A stretch of 64,000 nt of DNA. Origin: Pseudomonas sp. MF4836. GTDB taxonomy: Bacteria > Pseudomonadota > Gammaproteobacteria > Pseudomonadales > Pseudomonadaceae. The stretch is from assembly GCF_002018875.1 (NCBI RefSeq), contig NZ_MVOL01000001.1:310001-374000 (forward strand), given 5' to 3'. Within the stretch, counting starts at the first letter, position 1; every line of letters starts with the position of its first letter. A model generated the notes under the pieces. The model worked only from the letters and a program-made list of their open reading frames with translations, ran no database searches and had not been told where the DNA came from. A program made the translations under genes and the position numbers. Below, in pieces: positions 1-10,937 of this stretch.

Positions 1-1730
1 CCGGGCTACCCCAGCGCACCCTGGATACTGCCCTGCACGAGGGTCGGTTCGAGGGCGAGGGCTGGCGGGTGCGCAAGGATGGCACGCACTTCTGGTGCCA
101 TGTGGTGGTCGACCCGATCCGCGACCCCCAGGGCCAGTTGCTGGGGTTTGCGAAAATCACCCGCGACCTGACCGAGCACAAACTCGCCGAGCAGACCCTG
201 AAGCAGAGCGAGCAGCAATTTCGCCTGCTGGTGCAGAGCGTCACCGATTACGCCATCTACATACTCGATGCCCAGGGCCGGGTCAGCAGCTGGAACCTGG
301 GGGCGCAACGGATCAAGGGCTATGCCGCCCAGGAGATCATCGGCAAGCATTTCTCGCTGTTTTATAGCGAGCAGGACCGCGCCGCCGGGGAGCCGGCGCG
401 GACCCTGGAGATTGCCCGGCAGGACGGGCGCTTCGAAAAGCAGGGCTGGCGGGTGCGCAAGGACGGCACGCAGTTTCTGGCCCATGTGGTGGTCGACCCG
501 ATCCGCGCCGACACCGGGGAAATCATCGGCTTCGCCAAAATCACCCGGGACATCAGCGAAGCCTTCGAAGCCCAGAAAAAACTCGAACTGGCGCGGGAGG
601 CGCTGTTCCAGTCGCAGAAACTCCAGGCCATCGGCCAGCTCAGCGGTGGCATCGCCCATGACTTCAACAACCTGCTGACGGTGATTCTGGGCAACCTGGA
701 ACTGCTGCAAAAGCGCCTGGGGGATGACCCGAAGCTGACGCGTCTGGCGACCAATGCCGTGCTGGGCGCCCAGCGTGGGGTGTCGCTGACCCAGCGCATG
801 CTGGCCTTTGCCCGGCGCCAGGAACTCAAGACCGAATCGGTGCAACTGAGCCAGCTGCTGGCCAGCCTCAATGACCTGCTGTGCAGTTCCGTGGGGCCCC
901 AGGTGATCGTCACCGCCGAACTGCCGCCCGAGCTGCCGGCGGTGCAGGCCGATATCAACCAGTTGGAACTGGCCCTGCTCAACCTGGCGAGCAACGCCCG
1001 GGATGCCATGCCCGGCGGCGGCAATATCCATATCAGTGCCCAGGTGCGCGGCGCCCTCGGCACCCTGGGTGAAACACACTACGTGTGCCTGTCGGTGATG
1101 GACTCCGGCGAAGGCATGGATGAACAGACCCTGGCCTGCGCCGCCGAGCCTTTCTTCACCACCAAGGGCCTGGGCAAGGGCACCGGGCTCGGTTTGTCCA
1201 TGGTGCATGGCCTGGCCGAACAGCTGGGCGGGCGACTGGTGCTCAAGAGCAGCAAGGGCCAGGGCACCACCGCGGAGCTGTGGCTGCCCCTGGCCACCGA
1301 AGCGGCCCGTCAGTTGCCGCTGAAACAGGATCCAGGCCTGAAACCGACGTTCAAACCGTTGTCGGTGCTGGTGGTCGACGATGACAGCCTGGTGCTCAAC
1401 AGCACCACGCTGCTGCTCGAAGACCTGGGCCACCGGGTGATCTGCGCAGACTCCGGGGCCCAGGCCCTGCATTGCATCGAGCACGAGCCGGACATCGACC
1501 TGATGATCACCGACGTCGCCATGCCGCAAATGGATGGTGCGCAACTGGCCGAGGCCATGCGCCAATTGCGTCCGGAGTTGCCGGTCATCCTGGCCACCGG
1601 CTATGCCCAGGACCTCGCCGGCCTGGCCAGCACCCTGCCACGGCTGTTCAAGCCCTACACCCAGTTGCAGTTGCTCGAAGCCGTGACCCAGGCGCTGGAA
1701 AAGCCCCCGGCACAGGGGCGCCTGGGATGA
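1..1730 (+). CDS. PAS-PAS hybrid sensor histidine kinase, 5' truncated
   Basis: The frame is open from base 3, so the N-terminus lies off the left edge. The visible part holds the end of one PAS domain and a complete second PAS of nearly the same sequence; both contain RKDGT and a VVVDPIR strand. Then come a HisKA helix with the phospho-acceptor motif GGIAHDFNN, an HATPase_c domain (NLASNARDAMPGGG, then GKGTGLGLS), and a C-terminal receiver with VVDDD, the phospho-Asp in MITDVAMPQ and a KPY lysine. It should be an intramolecular phosphorelay kinase. The HDFNN class is common in Pseudomonas; its signal is unknown. The stop overlaps the xthA start (ATGA), so the two are probably co-translated. 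No transmembrane segment lies in the visible part. Confidence 0.93.
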   Translation, partial: GLPQRTLDTALHEGRFEGEGWRVRKDGTHFWCHVVVDPIRDPQGQLLGFAKITRDLTEHKLAEQTLKQSEQQFRLLVQSVTDYAIYILDAQGRVSSWNLGAQRIKGYAAQEIIGKHFSLFYSEQDRAAGEPARTLEIARQDGRFEKQGWRVRKDGTQFLAHVVVDPIRADTGEIIGFAKITRDISEAFEAQKKLELAREALFQSQKLQAIGQLSGGIAHDFNNLLTVILGNLELLQKRLGDDPKLTRLATNAVLGAQRGVSLTQRMLAFARRQELKTESVQLSQLLASLNDLLCSSVGPQVIVTAELPPELPAVQADINQLELALLNLASNARDAMPGGGNIHISAQVRGALGTLGETHYVCLSVMDSGEGMDEQTLACAAEPFFTTKGLGKGTGLGLSMVHGLAEQLGGRLVLKSSKGQGTTAELWLPLATEAARQLPLKQDPGLKPTFKPLSVLVVDDDSLVLNSTTLLLEDLGHRVICADSGAQALHCIEHEPDIDLMITDVAMPQMDGAQLAEAMRQLRPELPVILATGYAQDLAGLASTLPRLFKPYTQLQLLEAVTQALEKPPAQGRLG

Positions 1731-2521
1731 AAGCGCTGAAGATCGCCACCTTCAATATCAATGGTATCCGCGCGCGATTGCCCAACCTGCTGGACTGGCT
1801 CGAACGCGAGCGCCCCGACATTGCCTGCCTGCAGGAGCTGAAGGCTGTGGATCGGGATTTCCCCGCCAGCCAGCTGGAAGCGGCCGGTTACGGCAGCCTG
1901 TATCGGGGCCAGGCCTCGTGGAACGGGGTGGCGATCCTGGCCCGGGATTCGCAGCCGCTGGAGATCCGCCGGTCCTTGCCCGGCACCGAGGACGACCCCC
2001 AGAGCCGCTACCTGGAAGCGGCGGTCCACGGCATCGTGGTGGGCTGCCTGTACCTGCCCAACGGCAACCCGCAACCGGGGTCCAGGTTCGACTACAAACT
2101 GGCCTGGTTCGAACGCCTGATCGCGCACGCGGCGCAGCTGCAAAGCAGCGAGCATCCGGTGCTGCTGGCCGGCGATTACAACGTGGTGCCCACCGATTTC
2201 GATATCTACAACACCCGCTCCTGGCTCAAGGACGCCTTGCTCCAACCGCAAAGCCGCGCCTGCTACCAGCGTCTGCTGGACCAGGGCTGGACCGATGCCT
2301 TGCGCCACCTGTACCCCGAGGAACGGGTCTACACCTTCTGGGATTACTTTCGCCAGCACTGGCAGAGCAACTCCGGGCTGCGCATCGACCACCTGCTGCT
2401 CAACCCGGCCCTGGCGCCTTACCTGAAAAACGCCGGGGTCGACGCCTGGGTGCGCAACGAGCCCCATGCCAGCGACCACGCGCCGACCTGGATCGAACTG
2501 GGCACGCGCAAACGCCGCTGA
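1727..2521 (+). CDS. xthA: Exodeoxyribonuclease III (AP endonuclease)
   Basis: This 264-residue endonuclease/exonuclease/phosphatase-family enzyme acts in base-excision repair, cutting at abasic sites and removing 3' blocks. The sequence shows the N-terminal FNINGIRAR with the metal-site Asn10, LQELK with Glu37, AGDYNVVPTD in the middle, and a C-terminal ASDHAP carrying the catalytic Asp-His pair. Its length is usual for bacterial ExoIII. The ATG at 1727 is chosen because it starts the conserved KIATFNING strand and overlaps the kinase stop as ATGA; longer in-frame extensions run back inside the kinase gene and are not credible. The link with a sensor kinase is probably positional rather than functional. 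Confidence 0.96.
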   Translation: MKALKIATFNINGIRARLPNLLDWLERERPDIACLQELKAVDRDFPASQLEAAGYGSLYRGQASWNGVAILARDSQPLEIRRSLPGTEDDPQSRYLEAAVHGIVVGCLYLPNGNPQPGSRFDYKLAWFERLIAHAAQLQSSEHPVLLAGDYNVVPTDFDIYNTRSWLKDALLQPQSRACYQRLLDQGWTDALRHLYPEERVYTFWDYFRQHWQSNSGLRIDHLLLNPALAPYLKNAGVDAWVRNEPHASDHAPTWIELGTRKRR

Positions 2522-2597
2522 CCCGCCTCGCCGCCGTCCATTCCCGCAGTGCTCAACAGCCGCCTGCACCGGTGGTCGCGGGCGGCTGCACGCCGAT

Positions 2598-2685
2598 GGA
2601 ATTTTTTTCGAGGCGCAGCGCTCTTCCTTCTAGAGGCGTGCAACAACGCCCGGCGTCCGGCCGTGATGGCCGTCGACGCGTCGAC
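2598..2685 (+). promoter_or_regulatory. Candidate promoter and 14-bp palindrome before the diiron-protein operon
   Basis: The 240 bases after xthA hold GGAATTTTTTTCG at 2598-2610, which looks like the -35 box of Pseudomonas ECF-type promoters. A CTCTTCC stretch about 17 bases further could be a -10. Further down, 2672-2685 reads GTCGACGCGTCGAC, a perfect 14-bp palindrome 24 bases ahead of the leader ORF, which could be an operator. The promoter reading is weak; the palindrome is directly visible. Confidence 0.35.
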
Positions 2686-2709
2686 CCTTTACTGGTGCTG
2701 GAGCCTGCC

Positions 2710-2766
2710 ATGCCTGATTTAGCCGCTGTACGCTATTCGTCTCGCACCCCGGGGAGCCGCTCATGA
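2710..2766 (+). CDS. 18-codon leader ORF coupled to the diiron protein
   Basis: A GGAG sits six bases ahead of an ATG at 2710. The ORF encodes MPDLAAVRYSSRTPGSRS, and its TGA (2764-2766) overlaps the ATG of the next gene (2763) as ATGA. The ribosome site is better than that of many genes in this window, and the overlap is typical of translational coupling. It could be a regulatory leader peptide, or a very short substrate peptide for the two enzymes that follow. Its short, Arg/Ser-rich sequence matches nothing I recognise. Chance occurrence cannot be excluded without comparative data. Confidence 0.45.
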   Translation: MPDLAAVRYSSRTPGSRS

Positions 2767-4136
2767 GCCTGCTCGAAGCACTGCGCGGTACTCCCGGCGA
2801 GTTGTACCAGGGTGAGCCCCTGCATAGCCTTTACCAGCGCTTGTTGGCCGATGCCGACCCGCAGTCACGGACCCTGGCTGACGACTTTCTGCGCCAGCAA
2901 CTGCAACAGGCCGAGGCCGGCGATGACCCGCTGCCCGAGCATCCCGAGCAGTTGCTGGCCTGGATCGAGGGCAATTGTGCCGATGTGGCCCAGGACTACG
3001 CCGCGTATTTAACGGCGCGGCAGCAGGGCGCCCCCCGGCGCTACTTTCAGAACAAGGCCCATGCGCTGTATTTCCTGCAAGGTGTGGCGCCCACCAAACT
3101 GGTGGATGGGGCCTGGCTCTACGGCGCCCTGGGCCACTGGCAGGACTACCGTTACGACGGCCTGTTGACCACCTACCTCGAAGAGTTGGGCGACGGCGAG
3201 CCGGCGCAGAACCATGTGGCGATCTATCGTCGCCTGCTCGCCGAACAGGGCTGCGACGCTGACCTGCCGCTGGATGACGAACTGTATCGCCAGGGCGCCA
3301 TTCAGCTGGCACTCGGCTGTTGCGCCGAGGCCTATATGCCCGAGGTGCTGGGCTACAACCTGGGCTACGAGCAGCTGCCCCTGCACCTGCTGATCAGTGC
3401 CTATGAACTCAGTGAACTGGGCATCGACCCGTACTACTTCACCCTGCATGTCACCATCGACAACGCCAGCACCGGCCATGCCCGGCGCGCGGTGCAGTCG
3501 GTGCTGGAACTCAGGCCTATGGGCATGGACGCCGACGAGTACTGGCGTCGGGTGCGGCGTGGTTATCGCCTCAACGACCTGGGCCTGGGATCGAGCGCGG
3601 TGATCCGGGGTTTCGACCTGGAGCGTGAGGTGGTGGCCATGCTCGAACGCAAGCGGCGCTTTGGCCAGCACATGCATTCCGACTACTGCCGCTTCGAAGG
3701 CAAGAGCGTCAACCAATGGCTGGCCGAGCCGGGGCAGATCCCGGCATTCCTCCAGGCGTTGCAGGCCAGAGGCTGGATCAAGCGCCATCAGGACCCGGCC
3801 GACAGCCGCTTCTGGCAATTGATCGAGGGCGCGGGCGCGGCGATGTTCGGGGTGTTCAGCGGTTTTGAGAAACAACTGCTGCAGGACTGGATCGCCGGCG
3901 ACTGGGACGCCCGCCCGCGCATCACCCCGGCGCGCCTCGGCAGTGCCCATGACGCCGCGCCACCGCCCGCAGTCGAGGACCCGGAAACCCAGGCCCTGGC
4001 CACCGCCCTGGAGCAGCAGCCGGTCGAGGGGCAACTGGCGCTGCTGCTGCCCTGGCTCGGCCCGCAGCGTCATTCGCGTCCAGCCGGGCTGTACGCCACG
4101 CGGCGCTTTATTCAACTGCGCGCCAGTGTGCGCTGA
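2763..4136 (+). CDS. Haem-oxygenase-like diiron oxidase/oxygenase family protein
   Basis: The 457-residue protein is assigned to the iron-containing redox enzymes of the haem-oxygenase-like fold (Haem_oxygenas_2 type). Candidate metal ligands are E140/E141 and H151 in YLEELGDGEPAQNH, E215 in SAYELSE, and H229, D233 and H239 in the LHVTIDNASTGH segment. That spacing is typical of the family. Members carry out varied O2-dependent C-C or C-N chemistry, so the substrate cannot be named. A second part (about 280-400) and a Pro/Ala-rich tail follow the diiron domain. The gene overlaps an 18-codon leader ORF and is followed 20 bases later by a methyltransferase, so the two enzymes probably share a substrate. 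Confidence 0.82.
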   Translation: MSLLEALRGTPGELYQGEPLHSLYQRLLADADPQSRTLADDFLRQQLQQAEAGDDPLPEHPEQLLAWIEGNCADVAQDYAAYLTARQQGAPRRYFQNKAHALYFLQGVAPTKLVDGAWLYGALGHWQDYRYDGLLTTYLEELGDGEPAQNHVAIYRRLLAEQGCDADLPLDDELYRQGAIQLALGCCAEAYMPEVLGYNLGYEQLPLHLLISAYELSELGIDPYYFTLHVTIDNASTGHARRAVQSVLELRPMGMDADEYWRRVRRGYRLNDLGLGSSAVIRGFDLEREVVAMLERKRRFGQHMHSDYCRFEGKSVNQWLAEPGQIPAFLQALQARGWIKRHQDPADSRFWQLIEGAGAAMFGVFSGFEKQLLQDWIAGDWDARPRITPARLGSAHDAAPPPAVEDPETQALATALEQQPVEGQLALLLPWLGPQRHSRPAGLYATRRFIQLRASVR

Positions 4137-4156
4137 CCCACAAGGAAGCCCGGTCC

Positions 4157-5131
4157 ATGATTGATTCCGCGCCACGCACCACGTCTTTGCATGACTCGTC
4201 CCAAGCCCAGGCCGATCAGGCCCTGCTGCGACTTGGGCAACGGCTGATGGCGGCCAGCTATCGGTTCATTACCCCGACGCCCCTGACCCACCAGCGGGTC
4301 AATGGGCGCCTGGCCGACCCGCGCGCGACGGACCTGCGTGGGGTGTTCGGCTGGTCACGGCCCTTCGATGCAGGGCTGTTCGACGCCGCCGAACTGGCCG
4401 GGCTGCAACAGGCCGGCATTGTCCAGGAGGACGCCGGGCAGTTGCGCAGCACGGTGCGCTGGTCGAGCCTGGGGCCCTTGCTGCTGGCCCATTCCGCGTA
4501 CCCCACGGAGGAGGCGGACGCGGTGTTTTTCGGTCCTGACAGCTACCGCTTCGCCAGCCTGATCGAGGACCACCTGTGCCAGCGTTTCAGCCCTGTGCGG
4601 CGGGCGGTGGACATCGGTTGCGGGAGTGGGGTCGGCGCCTTGCTGGTGGCCCGCTCGCGCCACACGGCCGAGGTCCTGGCGGTGGACATCAACCCGCGGG
4701 CGCTGCGCATGAGCGCGGTCAACGCCGAGCTGGCCGAGGCGCACAACGTCAGCGTCTATCACAGTGATGTGCTGGGCAGCGTCGAGGGCCGGTTCGACCT
4801 GATCCTGGCCAACCCGCCCTATATGCAGGACACCCAACAACGGGCCTATCGCCACGGTGGCGGTGAGCTGGGGGAGCAGCTGTCGCTGCGTATCCTGCGG
4901 GAGGCGCTGCCGCGTCTGCAGCGCGACGGCAGCTTGCTGCTCTACACCGGCGTGGCGATGGTCGAGGGCCGCGACCCGTTTCTCGACGCCGCGCGACCGC
5001 TGCTCGACAACGATGCCTATGCCTGGACCTACCGCGAACTCGATCCCGATGTGTTCGGTGAAGAGCTGGAGAAGCCGGGCTACGAACGGGTCGAGCGCAT
5101 CGCCGTGGTGGCCTTGACCGTCACCCGCCGG

Positions 5132-5137
<6 letters not shown>
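4157..5137 (+). CDS. Class I SAM-dependent methyltransferase (PrmC/HemK-like motif)
   Basis: The 326-residue protein has motif I as DIGCGSG (152-158), an acidic D177 ending the next strand, and NPPY at 219-222. NPPY is the signature of methyltransferases that act on planar amide or amino nitrogens, such as PrmC on glutamine or N6-adenine enzymes. The first 120 residues form a separate N-terminal domain of unknown role. The AAGGAA ribosome site lies just after the diiron-protein gene, so the pair forms an operon. The substrate is unknown: it could be a peptide, a protein or a small molecule made by the neighbour. The 3' end overlaps the convergent hybrid kinase by six bases. Confidence 0.85.
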
Positions 5138-7070
<1,933 letters not shown>

Positions 7071-7081
<11 letters not shown>

Positions 7082-7946
7082 CGACGGGCTCCTCGGCAAT
7101 TGAGAGAGGGATGATCACAAAGAAGGTCGAGCCTATCCCTGGCGTGCTGTCTACACCCACTCTGCCGCCCAGCAGTTCGGCAAAGCGCTTGCACAAGGAT
7201 AGGCCAAGCCCGGTGCCGCGCAGGCGCTTTTGCAGCGGTGAGTCGATTTGCGAGAAGTCCTCGAACAGGTTGCTGTGCAGCTCCGCCGGGATCCCGAGCC
7301 CGGTGTCATTCACCGCAAAGCGGATTTCCTGCTGGTTCTCCATCCGCGCCGAGACCCGCACCTCGCCTTGCAGGGTGAATTTCAGGGCGTTGGAGATGAA
7401 GTTGCGCAGGATCTGCGCCAGTTTTTTATCGTCGGTGAACAAGCGAGGCAACCCCGACGGCTCTTCGAAAATCAGGTCGATGGACGAGGCGTCGACAATC
7501 GGCCGGAACATCCCGCGCAGGGCGGAAAACAGGTCCAGCATGTCGAACCAGGCCGGGGAAATGCTGATTCGCCCGGCTTCGATCTTGGCCAGGTCCAGCA
7601 AGTCATCGACCATGTCGCTGAGCTCGCGGGCAGAGCTGCTGACAAAGGCCACCTGCTTGTGCTGCTCGGGGCTCAGGGGGCCGTCCAGCTCGTCGCTGAG
7701 CAGGCTGGCGATGCTCAGGATCGAGCCCAGCGGGGTGCGGAACTCGTGGCTCATATAGGACAGAAAGCGGCTTTTCAGGTCCGAGGCCTGGCGCAGTTGC
7801 TCGGCCTGGGTATCCAGCTCGGCGTAGAGCGCCAGCACGCCCTGGTTGGTTTCATCCAGTTCGTCGCGCAGCGCCTCGGCTTCCGCTTGCAGCTGGCGCA
7901 CCAACGGCGAATCTTCGGGGATAGGCGGGGGAGTGGAATCAGCCAT
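7071..7946 (-). CDS. Cytosolic sensor histidine kinase in the stressosome operon
   Basis: The 291-residue kinase has an N-terminal coiled coil (about 15-58) in place of a recognisable sensor domain. It is followed by HisKA with H67 in YMSHEFRTPL and an HATPase_c domain (ISNALKFT, NDTGLGIP, RGTGLGLSLC). No membrane segment is seen. The ATG at 7946 has GGAGG six bases upstream and overlaps the end of the phosphatase gene; its own end overlaps the hybrid kinase start. A kinase without a sensor, placed between stressosome genes and a receiver-first hybrid kinase, suggests that it is controlled by RsbT or the phosphatase and then phosphorylates the neighbour's first receiver. That is inference from gene order. 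Confidence 0.93.
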
Positions 7947-8955
7947 CGATGGCCTCCAGGGCAATCACCAATACGGTTACGTCATCCCGGCCGCGACAGT
8001 AGTCACGATGCAGGACGGTCGCGATCAGGGCCGGGTGGCGCTGGGCGAGCCCGGGGTAATCCTGCAGGTTCCAGCGCGACTGCAAGCCGTCGCTGTACAG
8101 GATCAGCAACTGGCCGCTGGCGTCCGGGTAGTCGAAGGGTTGCGCCTTGCGGAACTGGCTGCCGACGATGCCCGGGTGCGAGGCCAGTCCGCGGGATTTA
8201 CCCTGGCTGATCAGGCTGGCACCGATGTTGCCGATGCCGGTGAAGGTCAGCCGGCCTGCGGTGGCATGGTACTGGGCAATCGCCACGGCGCCTCCCCGGG
8301 TGCCGGTCATGGCGATATGCAGGTCGTTCATCAGCTCGGTGGGGCTGAGGAACGGTGCCAGGGCGAACACCTCTTCGCCGGCCCGCGCCGCCCGTTCGGC
8401 TTCACTGCCGTGACCCAGCCCGTCGACCACCAGCACACTCAGGCGCCCGGGTTCGAGCGCCAGGTGCCAGGCATCGCCGCAGGCCGGGTCGTTGTGCAGC
8501 GAGTGCTGGCTGACCCCGTAGCGCAGGTCCTTGACCACGGACTGGCGCGGATACAGCCGGGCCAGCAGCACCGAGCCACGTTCGTCGGCGTAGGCGTCGA
8601 ACACCTGCGCCAGGCGGCTGATGCTGCCCAGGCCAATGCCCTGGGTGCCGCCGGTGGAATAACCGTCGATCAGGCAGTGACGCAGGTCGAAGCCCTGGCC
8701 CCGGTCCACGGCGATGATCTCGATGCCCTGGGCCTCGGGCCCCGCCAGGGTGCGCAGGTGCAGGGCGCCGTGAGTCGCATGCTTGAGCAGGTTGCTCGCC
8801 AGTTCGGTGACCACCAGCGCCACGCGCCCGCAGTCGGTTTCGTCGAAACCCAGCTGCTCGGCGCGCTTTTGCGCGGTGCGCCGGGCATGCCCGATCTGGC
8901 TCGGGTCTTCGATCAACAGCACTTCGGTGAGTGCGCTCGGAATATTCAGGCCCAT
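7939..8955 (-). CDS. SpoIIE-type phosphatase with N-terminal anti-sigma-type ATPase domain (RsbX/RsbU-like)
   Basis: The 338-residue protein has two domains. Residues about 10-135 form an RsbW/RsbT-like HATPase_c fold (ELASNLLKHA as N-box, GYSTGGTQGIGLGS as the glycine-rich lid). Residues about 150-335 form a PPM/SpoIIE phosphatase, with the metal-site aspartates visible in VVDGLGHGSE, ILYSDGLQ and RDDVTVLVI. In stressosome operons such a protein resets the complex by removing phosphate from RsbR/RsbS (RsbX role) or acts on an output antagonist (RsbU role). The gene overlaps rsbT upstream and the kinase downstream. No separate rsbW, rsbV or sigma factor gene is nearby. Confidence 0.92.
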   Translation of the reverse strand: MGLNIPSALTEVLLIEDPSQIGHARRTAQKRAEQLGFDETDCGRVALVVTELASNLLKHATHGALHLRTLAGPEAQGIEIIAVDRGQGFDLRHCLIDGYSTGGTQGIGLGSISRLAQVFDAYADERGSVLLARLYPRQSVVKDLRYGVSQHSLHNDPACGDAWHLALEPGRLSVLVVDGLGHGSEAERAARAGEEVFALAPFLSPTELMNDLHIAMTGTRGGAVAIAQYHATAGRLTFTGIGNIGASLISQGKSRGLASHPGIVGSQFRKAQPFDYPDASGQLLILYSDGLQSRWNLQDYPGLAQRHPALIATVLHRDYCRGRDDVTVLVIALEAIDG

Positions 8956-9350
8956 CGTGTAATCGTCACGCGGGTGCCCTGGCCGGGCGCAGTGTCCAGT
9001 ACGAACTCATCCACCAGGCGCTTGGCCCCGGTCAGCCCCAGGCCCAGGCCGCCACCGGAGGTCCAGCCGTCGGTCATCGCCAGCTTGATGTCGGGAATGC
9101 CCGGGCCCTCGTCGCGAAAGGTCAGGCGCAGGCCGGTGCGGGCCTGGTCTTCGATGATGTCCCAGTCCATGTGGCCGCCACCGCCGTAGACCACGGTGTT
9201 GCGCGCCAGCTCGCTGACCGCCGTCACCAGCTTGGTCAGGTCGATCAGGCGCATGCCGCACTCCTGGCACAGCTTGCGTGCCAACTGGCGGGCCAGGACC
9301 ACGTCCTGCTCGATCAGGATCGGATGGGTGCCGCTGCGCGCCGGGGTCAT
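8946..9350 (-). CDS. rsbT: Stressosome switch kinase RsbT
   Basis: The 134-residue GHKL-fold serine/threonine kinase has the N-box ELARNTVVYGGGG, the G1 box RDEGPGIP and the G2 box GGGLGLGLTGAKRL. In characterised systems RsbT phosphorylates the STAS domains of RsbR and RsbS under stress, leaves the complex and activates a partner. The gene lies directly after rsbS with a 4-base overlap and before the phosphatase, the classic R-S-T-X order. Its partner here is not an obvious RsbU, so a histidine kinase or the downstream phosphatase is the likely target. Confidence 0.95.
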   Translation of the reverse strand: MTPARSGTHPILIEQDVVLARQLARKLCQECGMRLIDLTKLVTAVSELARNTVVYGGGGHMDWDIIEDQARTGLRLTFRDEGPGIPDIKLAMTDGWTSGGGLGLGLTGAKRLVDEFVLDTAPGQGTRVTITRWA

Positions 9351-9709
9351 TCTGCCTGTACTCGGGTGCGCAACAGTTGCATGCCGCGCTCGACATTCAG
9401 CGCGGTGCTGACCCCGGGCAGGGTCAGGCCCAGTTCCACCAGGGTAATGGCCACGGCCGGCTGCATGCCCACCAGCACGGTCTGGGCGTCCATGATCCGC
9501 GACAGCCCGGAGATGGTGCCGATCATGCGCCCGATAAACGAGTCGACCATGTCCAGCGCGGAAATATCGATCAACACGCCCCGGGCCGAGGTGCGGCTGA
9601 TGCGTTCGGACAGGTCGTCCTGCAGCGTCAGCGCCAATTGGTCATGCATATCGACCTGGATCGTCACCAGCAGAAAGTCGCCCATCTGCAGAATAGGAAT
9701 GCGCTCCAT
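9347..9709 (-). CDS. rsbS: Stressosome scaffold STAS protein RsbS
   Basis: The 120-residue single-STAS-domain protein is of the RsbS type. The phospho-acceptor segment reads DISALDMVDSF, placing the RsbT target serine at S57. The start ATG at 9709 opens the IPILQMGDFLLV strand normal for the family; a much longer open frame upstream runs antiphase through rsbR and is rejected. RsbS and RsbR build the large icosahedral stressosome core. Its TGA overlaps the rsbT start. Confidence 0.95.
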   Translation of the reverse strand: MERIPILQMGDFLLVTIQVDMHDQLALTLQDDLSERISRTSARGVLIDISALDMVDSFIGRMIGTISGLSRIMDAQTVLVGMQPAVAITLVELGLTLPGVSTALNVERGMQLLRTRVQAE

Positions 9710-9711
9710 GC

Positions 9712-10563
9712 TTAAACCGCCTTGCTGACAGTGACGCCCAGGCGTTTCAGGGCCAGGGCCAGGGCATCGGCCAGGTTGGCCTTGGTCACCACGCCCTGCA
9801 GGTCCAGGCCGAGGTGGACGATGGTCTGGGCAATCTGCGGACGCACGCCGCTGATGATGCAGTCGGCGCCCATCAGGCGGATGGCGGTCACGGTCTTGAG
9901 CAGGTGCTGGGCCACCAGGGTGTCGACGGTCGGGACCCCGGTGATGTCGATGATCGCGATCTCCGAGCCGGTGTCGACGATGCGTTGCAGCAAGGATTCC
10001 ATCACCACCTGGGTGCGCTGCGAATCCAGGGTGCCGATCATCGGCAGGGCCAGCACGCCTTCCCACAGTTTGACCACCGGGGTCGACAGCTCCAGCAGTT
10101 CTTCCTGCTGACGCTTGATCACCGATTCGCGGGACTTCTGGAAGGTCCGGATGGTGTGCATGCCCAGGGCGTCCAGCAGCTCGGAAACTTCCCAGAGTTG
10201 CTCGGCCAGCAGCGCCGGCTGTTCCACGTACTCGTGTTGCAGCAGGGCAAACAGCGGGCCCTTGAGGGAGAAGATGAAACTGGCGGTCTGCTGCGAGTCC
10301 TGACCGATCAGGGCGCGGCTATGGGACAGCTTTTCCAGGAACTGCCGGGCTTCGGCCCAGTCGTCATGGTTCACATTCTGCGAATTGCCGGTTTTCAATG
10401 CGGCAATGATCAGCCCCAGGAAATCGGCGCCCTGCTGCTGCAAGTCATCCTGCTTGATATTGCGCGCGGCACCTGAGGCCTCGAGGCTGGCGACCCATTC
10501 GCCCAGCAGGTTCTTTTGATTGTTCTGCAATAAATCCAGTGTGCGAGCTTGAAGTACCGCCAT
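9712..10563 (-). CDS. rsbR: Stressosome sensor protein RsbR
   Basis: The 283-residue protein has an N-terminal all-helical domain (1-155) of the RsbR non-haem-globin type, a linker helix, and a C-terminal STAS domain (about 165-280). Threonines T215 in DITGVPTVDT and T247 in RPQIAQTIV are the candidate RsbT phosphorylation sites by motif position. The ATG at 10563 has AGGAG six bases upstream; a longer frame to 10701 has no such site. It should form the stressosome core with RsbS and carry the signal-input turrets. There is one RsbR here, whereas Bacillus uses several paralogues. It is first in the six-gene operon. Confidence 0.95.
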   Translation of the reverse strand: MAVLQARTLDLLQNNQKNLLGEWVASLEASGAARNIKQDDLQQQGADFLGLIIAALKTGNSQNVNHDDWAEARQFLEKLSHSRALIGQDSQQTASFIFSLKGPLFALLQHEYVEQPALLAEQLWEVSELLDALGMHTIRTFQKSRESVIKRQQEELLELSTPVVKLWEGVLALPMIGTLDSQRTQVVMESLLQRIVDTGSEIAIIDITGVPTVDTLVAQHLLKTVTAIRLMGADCIISGVRPQIAQTIVHLGLDLQGVVTKANLADALALALKRLGVTVSKAV

Positions 10564-10937
10564 GTTGATCTCCTGGGAATAACGCTGATGTACACGACAG
10601 AAAGGACAAAAAGGTGACTGACCCGTGGCTGCGTCCCTGGGCGATAGTGCCTTTGGACCCGGACCTGGGGGCAGTCTTGTGCGGGCGGTAGTTTCTACCA
10701 ATTTGAACCATTTTGAACACTGCCACGCTTGAAGAAAGTCTTAAAAAATACCGGGGTTGTGCAGGGTTGCTCATATCGAAATGAGGTCAACCAGCCAGAG
10801 CGTAGAAGACCTGCGCCCACGCTGCGGATTTTCTCCCACCATGCGGGGCACAAACGGGGGCAGGCGGGCAATGATGCGCACCACGGCCGCAGGTTGCGGG
10901 CCGTGGTGGCAATCATCAAGTTGCTACTGTTTTGATG
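10564..10937. other. Intergenic region upstream of rsbR and downstream of poxB
   Basis: This 374-base stretch holds no credible gene. Next to rsbR it must hold the stressosome promoter. Visible there are a perfect inverted repeat GGTAG-TTT-CTACC at 10687-10699 and a tandem TTTGAACC/TTTGAACA pair just beside it. Next to poxB a strong hairpin lies at 10879-10908, with arms CACCACGGCC and GGCCGTGGTG that extend outward imperfectly. No sigma-54 or clear sigma-70 boxes could be picked out. Confidence 0.5.
10879..10908 (-). terminator. Hairpin 30 bases after poxB stop
   Basis: A 10-bp perfect stem (CACCACGGCC / GGCCGTGGTG) with a 10-base loop lies just past the poxB stop on the minus strand. There is no U-run, so it may stabilise the 3' end or act in rho-dependent termination rather than as an intrinsic terminator. 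Confidence 0.45.
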
